Assembly (NCBI RefSeq): GCF_000517625.1
Contig: NZ_CP007056.1
Coordinates: forward strand, 310,001 to 374,000
Length of the DNA: 64,000 nucleotides
Origin: Halostagnicola larsenii XH-48
GTDB lineage: Archaea; Halobacteriota; Halobacteria; Halobacteriales; Natrialbaceae
Direction: 5' to 3'
Below are positions 23,900 through 32,513 of the stretch, piece after piece. Under the pieces are notes generated by a model. That model ran no database searches. It worked only from the letters and a program-made list of their open reading frames with translations, and was not told where the DNA came from. The position numbers and the translations under genes are program-made. Each line of letters opens with the position of its first letter. Position 1 is the stretch's first letter.

Positions 23900-25320
23900 C
23901 GGACCGGTCGCTCCCTTCGCTGGCGGAGGTGCGATCAGTAGTCTCGCGAAATCGGATTCGTATCGTACTAGTTGCCCTGATCCTGCTCTCTGCTGGCGTC
24001 GTCATCGACGGCGCAACTGGAGATGAGACATCGACGGCGACAGAGGCGGACGTTCCCGAAGCGCCGGAGACGGATAATCACACGGTCGTCACCGAATCCG
24101 GGCGAGCAGGGACGATAACCGTCTACTCGCCCGACGGCGAAGTCGAGTACTACAACAACTCGAGAACGAAGTACTTCGACGCTGATCCGGTCGAAGGTGA
24201 TCCGATGACGATCGAATACACGGCGACGGATACGATCCACTCGGAAGGACCGACGTGTAGTGATCCGCCGTGTGCGCGAAACGTCCTAGAGCGCGTCGAT
24301 CTCGAGGATGAAGATCCCGAGCCCGAAGTCATCTACGAGCGCTACGATTACAAGGAGACCGCCGGCGAGTGGCACGACTCGTCGCGGATCAACGAGACCC
24401 ACGTCGCCATCGCCGATATCGTCGCCGACCAGGTGTTCATCGTGAACACGGAAACGGAAGTCGTCGAGTGGCTCTGGGACGCACAGAGCGACTATCCGGT
24501 CGAAGAAGGCGGGCCGTATCCGGAAGACTGGGCCCACATTAACGACGTCGAGTACATCGACGAGGGCGAACACGAGGGTCGAATCATGGCCAGCCTTCGT
24601 AATCAGGACCAGGTCGTCTTCCTCGATCAGGAGGAGGGACTGGTCGAAGACTGGACGCTCGGAGACGAGAACGACTACGACGTCCAGTACGAACAGCACA
24701 ACCCCGATTACATCCCCGAATCAGAGGGCGGTCCGGCGATCGTCGTCGCCGACTCCGAGAACGGACGCGTACAGGAGTTCCAGCGTGAAAACGGCGAGTG
24801 GAATCGGAGTTGGGAGTGGCAAGACGAGCAGATCCAGTGGCCTCGAGACGCCGACCGACTCCCCAACGGAAACACGCTTATCGCCGACTCCCACGGGAAC
24901 CGCGTCATGGAGGTAAATCAATCGGGCGACATCGTCTGGGAAGTCGAATCGACGCTCCCCTACGCGGCTGAACGCTTAGAGACCGGCGCAGAAAGCGAAG
25001 GTGGTCAAAGCGCGGCTGAACTCGGACTGGAGTCTCGTACAGAAGAGGACGAGAGTGGCGGCGGCGATGACGACTCCGGCGGTGGCGGATTCGGATTCAA
25101 CCCGATCGAATACCTCGGGAACGTCCTCGAGAACGTCCTCCCACACCGCATCTACAACGGCATGTTGTACGCGACGCCGATCTGGATGGGATCGACCGAG
25201 TTCGCCGCGATCGGACTGGGTCTGCTGACCGGATTGGCGTGGGCCGGGATGGAAATCAGGTGGCAACTTCGCGACGTAGGCGTCCGGTTCCGGGTCCCCG
25301 TTTACCGTCGAGGCGACTGA
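23896..25320 (+). CDS. Arylsulfotransferase (ASST)-like membrane protein
   Basis: 474 residues from GTG 23896. One N-terminal hydrophobic helix (IRIVLVALILLSAGVVID), an outside beta-propeller-like domain with repeated units (TVYSPDGEVEYYN, VADQVFIVNTETEVVEWLW, VADSENGRVQEF, LIADSHGNRVMEVN), a Gly/Asp-rich linker near 385, then a C-terminal helix (IGLGLLTGLAWAGM). The propeller matches the arylsulfate sulfotransferase family; the His needed by E. coli AssT could not be placed, so the chemical role is open. Confidence 0.75.
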   Translation: MTDRSLPSLAEVRSVVSRNRIRIVLVALILLSAGVVIDGATGDETSTATEADVPEAPETDNHTVVTESGRAGTITVYSPDGEVEYYNNSRTKYFDADPVEGDPMTIEYTATDTIHSEGPTCSDPPCARNVLERVDLEDEDPEPEVIYERYDYKETAGEWHDSSRINETHVAIADIVADQVFIVNTETEVVEWLWDAQSDYPVEEGGPYPEDWAHINDVEYIDEGEHEGRIMASLRNQDQVVFLDQEEGLVEDWTLGDENDYDVQYEQHNPDYIPESEGGPAIVVADSENGRVQEFQRENGEWNRSWEWQDEQIQWPRDADRLPNGNTLIADSHGNRVMEVNQSGDIVWEVESTLPYAAERLETGAESEGGQSAAELGLESRTEEDESGGGDDDSGGGGFGFNPIEYLGNVLENVLPHRIYNGMLYATPIWMGSTEFAAIGLGLLTGLAWAGMEIRWQLRDVGVRFRVPVYRRGD

Positions 25321-25480
25321 GTCGTCCACCCTCTCATTTAGATGGCACCGTTACGCCAGTAAGTACGTCTGCGGGATGACGTTCGAAGACCAGATTCACT
25401 CGAAAGCGTTTGACGAATAGAGGTTCGGAGCGTACTCTCTGAAGTTGAGTAACGTAGGGTCGTGATTTGACGGATTCCGA

Positions 25481-25822
25481 CTACGCGTTCGGTATCGGGC
25501 TAATCTCGATCGTTCCCCTGCTAAACGCCGTCACATCAAATCCCTCATACGAAAAGGAGAGATTGCCGTTCCTCAGTCCTTCAGCGGCTGTCTCCGTAAA
25601 CAGATCGTCGAGCGCCTCCGTATCAATCACGAAATGGAGCGGGGTAAGTTCACCGGGATCTCTGTCGTCGACAGCGGCTACCACCGCAACTACTGCGAGA
25701 CTCGGTTGATCGCGCCTACTGTCGTACTCCGCCCGGAACGTATCTTCGTCTCCGTCGAACTCGATATCGTTCATCGAGTCGACGATCTCGACAGCACCAA
25801 TCGCTTCTCGAGTGGATTCCAT
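25481..25822 (-). CDS. HalOD1 output-domain protein
   Basis: 113 residues from ATG 25822 (open up to 25876). The span from SLAVVAVVAAVDDRDPGEL through HFVIDTEALDDLF to NLSFSYEGFDVT is the haloarchaeal output domain HalOD1, common at the end of signalling proteins and as a free small protein. It is the second gene after the HTH-10 regulator and may act with it. Confidence 0.75.
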   Translation of the reverse strand: MESTREAIGAVEIVDSMNDIEFDGDEDTFRAEYDSRRDQPSLAVVAVVAAVDDRDPGELTPLHFVIDTEALDDLFTETAAEGLRNGNLSFSYEGFDVTAFSRGTIEISPIPNA

Positions 25823-25900
25823 TACCAGAACGGAGGGGTTCCACCGGGATGACCCTAGATTTTGCTCGCGCAACACACATTTAAGTGGTGTCGATGTCGG

Positions 25901-26551
25901 TCACTCTTGAGTCGTTATAAGCGTACTCGCGACGAGCCGTCGAAGACTGCGTTGTAAACGCGATGAAACCGCCTGTCGACTGATCTCGAGTTCATCGGCA
26001 AGGTCGTCTTGGGTGGCATCTCTCGGCGAGTTGAAGTACCCACGAGAGTAAGCGAGCACCAACGTTGACCGCTGGCCCTCGGTCAAATCGAATTCCCCGT
26101 CTGATTCGAGCGGTGAGAGCGCGTGGAGTTGGGTAAGTTCGATGGGAATCTCGTTTGCACGACAGTACGATTGGAATTCGGAGACATTCTTTTGATCGCT
26201 ACTCCTGACTTCGAACGTCCAGTTTTCCACATCCCCCAGCCCAGAAAGGAGCGTGACTTCAGTGTTGACGATAGCGGTTAGAACGCTTTCGTGGTCGAGG
26301 TTCCAGTCGATCCGGACGAACAGTTGCTCAGCTAACTCATCGATTACTCTAAACTCATCGACGCCTTCATCGGCGCTCAGGTCAGCCTCGAGGTCGCCGA
26401 TGTTCTCCGAGTAAATCCAGAAGTACGGTATGACGGCATCGCTCGTCGGAACGACGCGATCCAGTTCGATGCTGGCGTCTGGTAACTCTTCGAAGATCGT
26501 GTTCAACGGGAATTCGGGTTGATCGACGGTGAACGAGGCTTCGATAGCCAT
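25901..26551 (-). CDS. HTH-10 (Bat-like) transcription regulator
   Basis: 216 residues. The N-terminal bacterio-opsin-activator-type sensing part (about 1-150) is followed by LTEGQRSTLVLAYSRGYFNSPRD and a helix-turn-helix with ATQDDLADELEISRQAVSSRLQRSLRRL, the HTH_10 signature. It regulates unknown genes; the adjoining HalOD1 gene, 78 bases downstream, is probably in the same transcript. Confidence 0.85.
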   Translation of the reverse strand: MAIEASFTVDQPEFPLNTIFEELPDASIELDRVVPTSDAVIPYFWIYSENIGDLEADLSADEGVDEFRVIDELAEQLFVRIDWNLDHESVLTAIVNTEVTLLSGLGDVENWTFEVRSSDQKNVSEFQSYCRANEIPIELTQLHALSPLESDGEFDLTEGQRSTLVLAYSRGYFNSPRDATQDDLADELEISRQAVSSRLQRSLRRLVASTLITTQE

Positions 26552-26802
26552 AGATTCGATTAGCTGCTACCCTCCTTTCGAGTTTCCCGTTGCTGGTGCA
26601 TGGTACGGCAAAACGTTCTCTGGTCAAACGATGATACGTCCGACTATGGCCGGCATCAACTGTAATCGATTCCGACCGAAAGGGCTGGATCGTCTCACGT
26701 TCTGAGACCGTATTCGGTGTGTCCAGACTCGCTTGAAGGCCGCTCGAGAATTCTTCGCGGTCACGAGACGGCCGACCGGACACTCAAGTCGCTCCATCGA
26801 AG

Positions 26803-27327
26803 CTACCAGATCAACAGGTGGCCACCGATCAGGTAGAGTCCGGCGAGGATCGACTGGAATGAGAGCGATCCGAGCGCCGAGAGGACGAGGAATGTCCGGC
26901 CGTTCATCTCGGAGAGACCGGCAGGAATCGTTAGCAAGCCTCTGACGAACAGCATCGAGTTACTCACGGCGACGGCGATCCCGCCCCAGCGATCGAACCA
27001 GCCGTCGAACCGCTCGAGTCGCGATTCCGTGACCGGGAACCACCGTTTCTCGAGAATGTACTCCCGGCCGGCACGGTGGACGAGATAAAACAGGATCACC
27101 TGTCCGATCGTCGTTCCGACGACCGCGATGGCGACGATAGTGATCACCTCCGGAATCGACGATCCGATCAGCGCCAGCGCGGCGGGGACGACGAGTTCGC
27201 TCGGCATGAACCGAAGCATCATCGCCCCCTCGAGGATACAGATTCCGAACAGTACCAGCAAGGCGAGCTCCGACGTCAGCATCGACTCGAGCCAGGTCGG
27301 CATTGCCTCGAGTTGAGGCGGATTCAT
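26803..27327 (-). CDS. DedA-like (VTT/SNARE-associated) membrane protein
   Basis: 174 residues from ATG 27327. The pattern is FMPSELVVPAALALIGSS, then GTTIGQVILFYLVHRAGRE, a soluble loop RWFPVTESRLERFDGWFDRWGG, and SMLFVRGLLTIPAGLSEMN, the conserved DedA features (E/D in the first re-entrant loop, F/Y-x3-R, G-x3-x3-P). DedA proteins move lipids or affect the proton gradient. The frame is open to 27651 but the extra part is not conserved in character. 26552-26802 upstream of it on the map holds nothing. Confidence 0.78.
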   Translation of the reverse strand: MNPPQLEAMPTWLESMLTSELALLVLFGICILEGAMMLRFMPSELVVPAALALIGSSIPEVITIVAIAVVGTTIGQVILFYLVHRAGREYILEKRWFPVTESRLERFDGWFDRWGGIAVAVSNSMLFVRGLLTIPAGLSEMNGRTFLVLSALGSLSFQSILAGLYLIGGHLLIW

Positions 27328-27644
27328 TACTGGTGAATAGATCACCCGAAATGTAAGCGTTATTGATTCGTGGAGGTGCGTGTGGACAGTGCTGTCCGAC
27401 CACAGATGGCAGTATTCTGGAAGCCACCTCGACACTATTCGCCGGTTTAACGAGGAAGTTAGGGACTCCAGCGGCAGTGAAGAGGCGATTGCGTCGACTG
27501 CTCGAGTCTGGATTGCAAATGACCGACACGAAAGTGGCCGACGCGACCTGCCGCTGGGTTGAACGTAGTCGTCGCTGCGGGGATTATTAACACTCACTTC
27601 AGAACCACAATGATTATTATTTTCTCCTTCAATCTTAATAACGC
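27328..27644. other. Gene-free divergent gap with zinc-importer promoter
   Basis: 317 bases between the DedA-like and binding-protein genes, which diverge. An AT-rich tgattattatttt at 27611-27622 lies about 26 bases before the ATG at 27645 and fits a TATA element for a leaderless mRNA. I see no RNA gene or strong palindrome. Confidence 0.5.
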
Positions 27645-28646
27645 ATGCCACAACAGACTCGGCGACGATTCGTGGAGATCGGGTTGGGAGCTGCTGCCAT
27701 CGGCGCGATCGGCGGATGCTTGTCGAATCCGACGGGTAGCGACAGTGAGGAAACAGTCGTCCAGACGTCGTTTTTCGTAGTCGGTGACTTCGCGGACGCC
27801 ATCGCGGGTGACGCTGCGACGGCAGAGACGCTGGTCCCGGTCGGACAGCACGGCCACGGGTGGGAGCCAGGCCCGCAGATCCAGGGAACGGTATCCGAGT
27901 CCGATCTGTTCGTTCGTGTGGCCGAGGGGTTCCAGCCGTGGGCAGACGACCTCGTGGAAACCCTCGAGGACGACGATGCCGACGTTCAGTTCATCACCGC
28001 CGGAGCGGACGTCGACCACCTCGAAGTCGGCCAGGGGCACGATCATGGAAGCGATGGCCACGATCACGAATCAACTCAGTCCACCACCGAGGACGGTCAC
28101 GATCACACCGTCGACGATCCACACTTCTGGCTCGATCCGGCACGCGCAAGAACGGCCGTCGAGACCATCCGCGACGCGTTCGTCGCCGTCGACGGGGCCA
28201 ACGAGGATGCATACGTCGAAAACGCCGAGGAGTACCGGGCCAGGCTCGAGGAACTCGACGAGACGTTCGAATCGACGCTCACGGACGCATCGGGGGACGT
28301 CGTACTCGTCGCCGGCCATAACGCGTACCAGTATCTCGGACACCGCTACGAGTTCGAGATCGAGACGCTGACGGGACTGGCCCCCGACAGTCGGCCGACC
28401 CCGGCGGATATCGAGCGAGCGCAGGAGATCATTGCAGAACACGACCTCGAGTACGTCTGTGCCGACCCGCTAGAATCGCAAACGGCTGCCGAGCAACTCG
28501 TCGAGGAGACGGACGCGACCGATATCCTCCCGCTGACGCCGATACCAGGCCAGACACAGGAGTGGGCTGACGACGGCTGGGGGTACGTCGATATCATGGA
28601 GAAGATCAACCTCGAAACGCTGACGGAGGTACTCGACGGACGATGA
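27645..28646 (+). CDS. Zinc/manganese ABC transporter substrate-binding lipoprotein (ZnuA-like)
   Basis: 333 residues. Tat/lipobox signal TRRRFVEIGLGAAAIGAIGGC, then a cluster A-I metal-binding fold with a His/Asp-rich loop at about 125-152 (GHDHGSDGHDHES, DGHDHTVDDPHFWLDP) that marks zinc-type proteins. His in GQHGHGWEPGP, HFWLDP and AGHNAYQYLG are the expected metal ligands. First gene of a four-gene operon, overlapped by the next gene at ATGA. Zinc is more likely than manganese because of the His-rich loop. Confidence 0.85.
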   Translation: MPQQTRRRFVEIGLGAAAIGAIGGCLSNPTGSDSEETVVQTSFFVVGDFADAIAGDAATAETLVPVGQHGHGWEPGPQIQGTVSESDLFVRVAEGFQPWADDLVETLEDDDADVQFITAGADVDHLEVGQGHDHGSDGHDHESTQSTTEDGHDHTVDDPHFWLDPARARTAVETIRDAFVAVDGANEDAYVENAEEYRARLEELDETFESTLTDASGDVVLVAGHNAYQYLGHRYEFEIETLTGLAPDSRPTPADIERAQEIIAEHDLEYVCADPLESQTAAEQLVEETDATDILPLTPIPGQTQEWADDGWGYVDIMEKINLETLTEVLDGR

Positions 28647-28864
28647 CCGGTTCGTCACCGACCGACTACGAACCGAAGCGGATGGGTTCGCCAACGCCGG
28701 GACCGATCGATCCGTCTCGATCCGAGCTACTGTCAGTCGTCCTCGGGCCGACTGAGCGACTGGTCTGTACGATCTATCCGCCGGACGTGGCCGCTCCCTA
28801 CCGGACGACGACGTGGATCACAGCCTCGGGGAGCGCGTTCGTCGACCTCGAGGGGATGCGATGA
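28643..28864 (+). CDS. Small protein inside zinc-type importer operon, unknown
   Basis: 73 residues. It overlaps the binding-protein stop (ATGA) and the ATPase start (ATGA), so it sits tightly between them and is very probably translated. No membrane helix or Cys/His metal cluster; the region SRSELLSVVLGPTERLVCTIYPPD looks like one folded unit. I do not recognise a family. Confidence 0.6.
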   Translation: MTGSSPTDYEPKRMGSPTPGPIDPSRSELLSVVLGPTERLVCTIYPPDVAAPYRTTTWITASGSAFVDLEGMR

Positions 28865-29619
28865 TGTCCGGCCGAGCGTCCGAACCGATCGTCAGCGTCG
28901 ACGAGGTCACCTTTCGATACGGCGAGCAAGCGGTCCTCGAGGACGTGTCGCTCACCGTCGAACCAGGCGCGTTCCTCGGACTGGTCGGGCCGAACGGAAG
29001 CGGCAAAAGCACGCTAATCGAACTCGTTCTCGGGATCAAACGTCCTGACTCGGGATCAGTGGTTCTCTTCGGCGACCGCGCTCACGAGTTCGACGAGGGC
29101 GAGCAGATCGGGTACGTCGCACAGGATGCTACAGAGACAGCTCAGGAGATGCCGATAACGGTGCGTGAGGTCGTCACGATGGGACGATACCCTCGTCGGC
29201 TCTTCGGCCGGTTCTCGCGAGCGGATCGACGGGCGATCGACGAAGCGCTCGAACGCGTCGGGATCGCGGATCTCGCGTCCCGTCGCATCGGCCGGCTCTC
29301 CGGCGGACAGCGACAACGCGTGTTCATCGCTCGCGCGCTGGCGTCCGAAGCGGACCTCCTGATTCTCGACGAACCGACCGTCGGCGTCGATGCCGAGTCG
29401 CGAGAAGCGTTCTACACGCTTCTAAGTGATCTGAATGCAACCGGACTCACCATCGTCCTCATCGAACACGACATCGGCGTCGTCACCACGCACGTGACGG
29501 ACATCGCCTGTCTCAACCGCAAGCTGTACTTCGACGGTGATCCGAAGGAATTCGTTGAGACGGACGCTCTCGCGCAAGCCTACGGGTCAGACCAGCACGT
29601 TATTCAGCACGATCACTGA
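28861..29619 (+). CDS. znuC: Zinc-type ABC transporter ATP-binding protein (ZnuC-like)
   Basis: 252 residues from ATG 28861. Walker A GPNGSGKST, Q-loop YVAQDATET, signature LSGGQRQRVFIARAL, Walker B LLILDEPTVG and H-loop IEHDIG are all present. It powers import with the permease that follows one base later. The ATG doublet leaves 28864 as an alternative start. Confidence 0.9.
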   Translation: MMSGRASEPIVSVDEVTFRYGEQAVLEDVSLTVEPGAFLGLVGPNGSGKSTLIELVLGIKRPDSGSVVLFGDRAHEFDEGEQIGYVAQDATETAQEMPITVREVVTMGRYPRRLFGRFSRADRRAIDEALERVGIADLASRRIGRLSGGQRQRVFIARALASEADLLILDEPTVGVDAESREAFYTLLSDLNATGLTIVLIEHDIGVVTTHVTDIACLNRKLYFDGDPKEFVETDALAQAYGSDQHVIQHDH

Positions 29620-29620
29620 T

Positions 29621-30679
29621 ATGCTCGATTGGTATACTCTACTTGGTGTGGACGGAACATCCGCCGTCGCCACGATTCAGTTACTCGACCTCCTGTACGG
29701 GGTCTTCGAGTGGTTCCTCGAGGACGCGTACGGCACCATGATGGACCGTCTCGCGGAGATTCTGGGCGTGCGGATGCTCGGATACCCCTACATGCAGCGA
29801 GCCTACCTCGCTGCAGTGTGTATCGCCATCATCGGACCGATCGTCGGAACGTTCCTCGTCCACCGTGAGATGGCGATGATCGGGGATACGCTCTCCCACA
29901 CCGCCTTCGCGGGTGTCGCCGTCGGTCTGTTCATCAATGCGACGTTTTCACTGTCGCTGTCACCGCTGCTCACTGCCTTCGTGGTGGCGGTCATCACGGC
30001 GTTGCTCGTCGAGTTGCTGATCGAATACGCCGATACGTACAGCGATACGTCATTGGCGATTGTATTGACCGGCGGATTCGCGATCGGGAGCATTCTCATC
30101 ACTGCGACAGACGGCGGGATCGCCGTCGGGATCGACGCCTACCTCTTCGGTAGCCTCGCGACCGTTTTGAAGGCGGATACCGGACTGCTGGTCTTCATGA
30201 GTTTGCTGGTCGGCGGAGTCGTTTCGCTGGCGTACCGTCCGCTGGTATACGTCACGTTCGACGCGACGGCTGCCCGCGCAGCGAGGATTCGGGTTCGACG
30301 CTACAAACGACTCATGGTCGTGCTCACAGCGTTCGTCGTCGTGAGTGCGATGCAGATCATGGGCGTCATCTTGGTCGTGGCGATGCTCGTCGTACCGGTT
30401 GCGACCGCGGCACTGGTCGCCCAGAGTTTCAAACAATCTATCGCACTCGCGATACTCGCCGGCGAGTTCGCGGTGATCATCGGTGTAACGGTCTCGTACG
30501 CTTACGATATCGCCGCCGGTGGTTCGATCGTCATCTCGGCAATCGGCGTGTACGCCACCGTGCTTGGGTTGGAAAAGCTGGCTCGCGAAACCCCAATTTC
30601 GACGGTGATGAAATGGGGGCGAAACCACGAGAAACGTGGTGAGGATGGTAGTAAAGCCGGCAGCGGAGAAGAGGACTAA
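29621..30679 (+). CDS. znuB: Zinc-type ABC transporter permease (ZnuB-like)
   Basis: 352 residues, about 8-9 membrane helices of the ABC-3 family. Conserved VHREMAMIGDTLSHTAFAGVAVG is the coupling and metal-path segment near residue 85, and ISAIGVYATVLGL lies close to the end. An N-terminal extension of about 40 residues precedes the usual start of the family. A Lys/Gly/Glu-rich tail is cytoplasmic. Last gene of the operon. Confidence 0.9.
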   Translation: MLDWYTLLGVDGTSAVATIQLLDLLYGVFEWFLEDAYGTMMDRLAEILGVRMLGYPYMQRAYLAAVCIAIIGPIVGTFLVHREMAMIGDTLSHTAFAGVAVGLFINATFSLSLSPLLTAFVVAVITALLVELLIEYADTYSDTSLAIVLTGGFAIGSILITATDGGIAVGIDAYLFGSLATVLKADTGLLVFMSLLVGGVVSLAYRPLVYVTFDATAARAARIRVRRYKRLMVVLTAFVVVSAMQIMGVILVVAMLVVPVATAALVAQSFKQSIALAILAGEFAVIIGVTVSYAYDIAAGGSIVISAIGVYATVLGLEKLARETPISTVMKWGRNHEKRGEDGSKAGSGEED

Positions 30680-30940
30680 GTCGACGCGAGCGCCGCGGCG
30701 ACTCGAAGCGAACCTGTCGCCGACTTCTCGTACTACCTCTCGGCCAGACGTTCGCGAAGACGGCTCTCGTCGCCGGAAAGGGTGAGAAAACAACTCTCAC
30801 CGCCGAAAACGTTGCTACGAAAGGCTGATCGAATTCGGACATGTGTCCCTGATGTACTGTCATACACCACAAACGCTGAGCTGAAAGCACCAACAGGACG
30901 ACCCCAAGGTATGTGTATTCGCCGTCCGAACCGACCGGCG

Positions 30941-31420
30941 ATGGAAGGTGAGCGCGTCGTGTTTCTGTCCATCGCGTTCGCAACCCACGCTCTCGTGGGG
31001 TACGCCCTCGTTCGCGGGTTCACCGACGCGGACGCACGAATCGGGCTCGTCTTCGGCCTCGTTCCCGACGGCGATTTCCTGTTTCCCGCTACGTGGGGCT
31101 GGCCGTTCGTTCACCGCGGGCTCACCCACACACCAGTGTTCGCGCTTACGATCGTCATCGTGGTGTACGCCCTCCGGCGGGATCGGTCGATCACACTCGC
31201 CGTCGCCCTCGCCATCGGATCACATCTCGCGATCGACTCGCTGTCTTCGAAAGGGATCGATTGGGTGTTCCCGCTGGCAGAGACCGCCGGGCCCGGACTC
31301 AGCGTTCATGGGCCGGTTGCAACGATCGTGCTCTGGACCGCGTCGATCGGTCTTCTCGTGGTCCGGACGGACGTTCTCGAGCGGTCATCGGAACGCTCGG
31401 ACCCCGAACCTCGATACTGA
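30941..31420 (+). CDS. YdjM/DUF457-family membrane-bound metal-dependent hydrolase
   Basis: 159 residues from ATG 30941; another in-frame ATG at 30911 adds ten. His and Asp residues in TPVFALTI-flanked FVHRGLTHTP, LVPDGDFLFP and SHLAIDSLSSKGIDWVFPL match the YdjM-type active site in a four- to five-helix membrane protein. Its 3' end overlaps the convergent next gene by 36 bases. Substrate unknown. Confidence 0.78.
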   Translation: MEGERVVFLSIAFATHALVGYALVRGFTDADARIGLVFGLVPDGDFLFPATWGWPFVHRGLTHTPVFALTIVIVVYALRRDRSITLAVALAIGSHLAIDSLSSKGIDWVFPLAETAGPGLSVHGPVATIVLWTASIGLLVVRTDVLERSSERSDPEPRY

Positions 31421-32398
31421 GATGCCGCCGATCACCACGGGCATCCAGTAAATCGCACCCCTGAAAATGAGAACGGCGGCGGTGATAGCCGACGCCCCTA
31501 TTCCGGTGGTCGGAACGAGTAGCGTGACGAACGCCGCATCGATTCCGCCGAGCCCTCCAGGAAGCGGGGCCGCACCGGCGAGGTTCGCGAGTGGAATCAC
31601 GAACAGGAGAACGGCCGGTGAGACGGCGTAGCCGATCGCTTCGAACGCCACAAGCAGCGCGGCCACCTGAAAAAGCCAGCCGACCAGTGAGAGTCCAACA
31701 GCGGAACTGAGACGCCATCGATCAGTTCCCACACGCTCGATATTCGCGAAGAATCGACCCAGTCGTTCTTTGAGGTCTTTCTCGAGGGCGTCTGCGTCGA
31801 AACGGTCGAGGCGACCGAGTCGTGGTGCGACGAGGCCCGGAAGTCGATCGACAAGTACGTGTCTCCATCGCCACAGGAGAACGATAACGGCCACGATGCC
31901 ACCGATCAGCACGACCGCGGAGGCGACGGTATTCTCGAGTTGCTGATTGATGGCGGTCGTGGTCGCATAGTAGCCGATGCCCGCGAGGATGAGCGAGATC
32001 GACGGAACGACGTTGAGTACGTCGACGGTCGCGATGCCGGCGAGACCGGTCTCGTAGCGCGCATCCGACGCCTCGGAGATCAGCAACGCTGCAATGGGTT
32101 CGCCGCCGGCCTGCCCGAACGGCGTAACGTTGTTCGAGAAGACGGCACCGGTGTAGACCAAAAACGCCGTACTGACCGAGACGTGGACGTCGAGCGAGGC
32201 GAGCACCGTCCGAAGCATCAATCCCCAAGCCGCAAGCCAGCAGAGTGCGAGCGCGAACGTCGCGACGACCAACAATGGATCCGCCGAGAGCAGCGAGTCG
32301 ATGATGTTGCGCGCTCCGACGGCAAAGAACAGGACGGCAAAGACCGCAATCGTCCCGATCCCGCCGATAAGGAGTGCACGCCTATTTCGCTCGTCCAT
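31385..32398 (-). CDS. LPG synthase-type TM protein (UPF0104 family)
   Basis: 337 residues, about eight helices. The conserved NNVTPFGQAGGEP (near residue 90) and GGLGGIDAAFVTLL (near 282) are the two re-entrant motifs of the lysylphosphatidylglycerol synthase/UPF0104 flippase-like domain. It lacks the C-terminal aminoacyl-transferase domain. It stands next to the phosphatase-superfamily and glycosyltransferase genes, so a role in lipid-linked surface glycans is possible. Confidence 0.8.
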   Translation of the reverse strand: MDERNRRALLIGGIGTIAVFAVLFFAVGARNIIDSLLSADPLLVVATFALALCWLAAWGLMLRTVLASLDVHVSVSTAFLVYTGAVFSNNVTPFGQAGGEPIAALLISEASDARYETGLAGIATVDVLNVVPSISLILAGIGYYATTTAINQQLENTVASAVVLIGGIVAVIVLLWRWRHVLVDRLPGLVAPRLGRLDRFDADALEKDLKERLGRFFANIERVGTDRWRLSSAVGLSLVGWLFQVAALLVAFEAIGYAVSPAVLLFVIPLANLAGAAPLPGGLGGIDAAFVTLLVPTTGIGASAITAAVLIFRGAIYWMPVVIGGISVSRFGVRAFR

Positions 32399-32513
32399 GC
32401 CTGGTATCGATCCTTAGTGAACTTGAAACGTCTGGTTGGCGTCTGCGGGCAGTTTGCCATCGGTGATCTCGTCTCCAATCGATTTATTTAGATAGGCCCA
32501 ATCGTCTCCGATA

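Noticed and set aside
26960-27529. 189-codon frame overlapping the DedA-like gene
   Set aside because: Shadow of the membrane protein in another frame, very basic, no domain.
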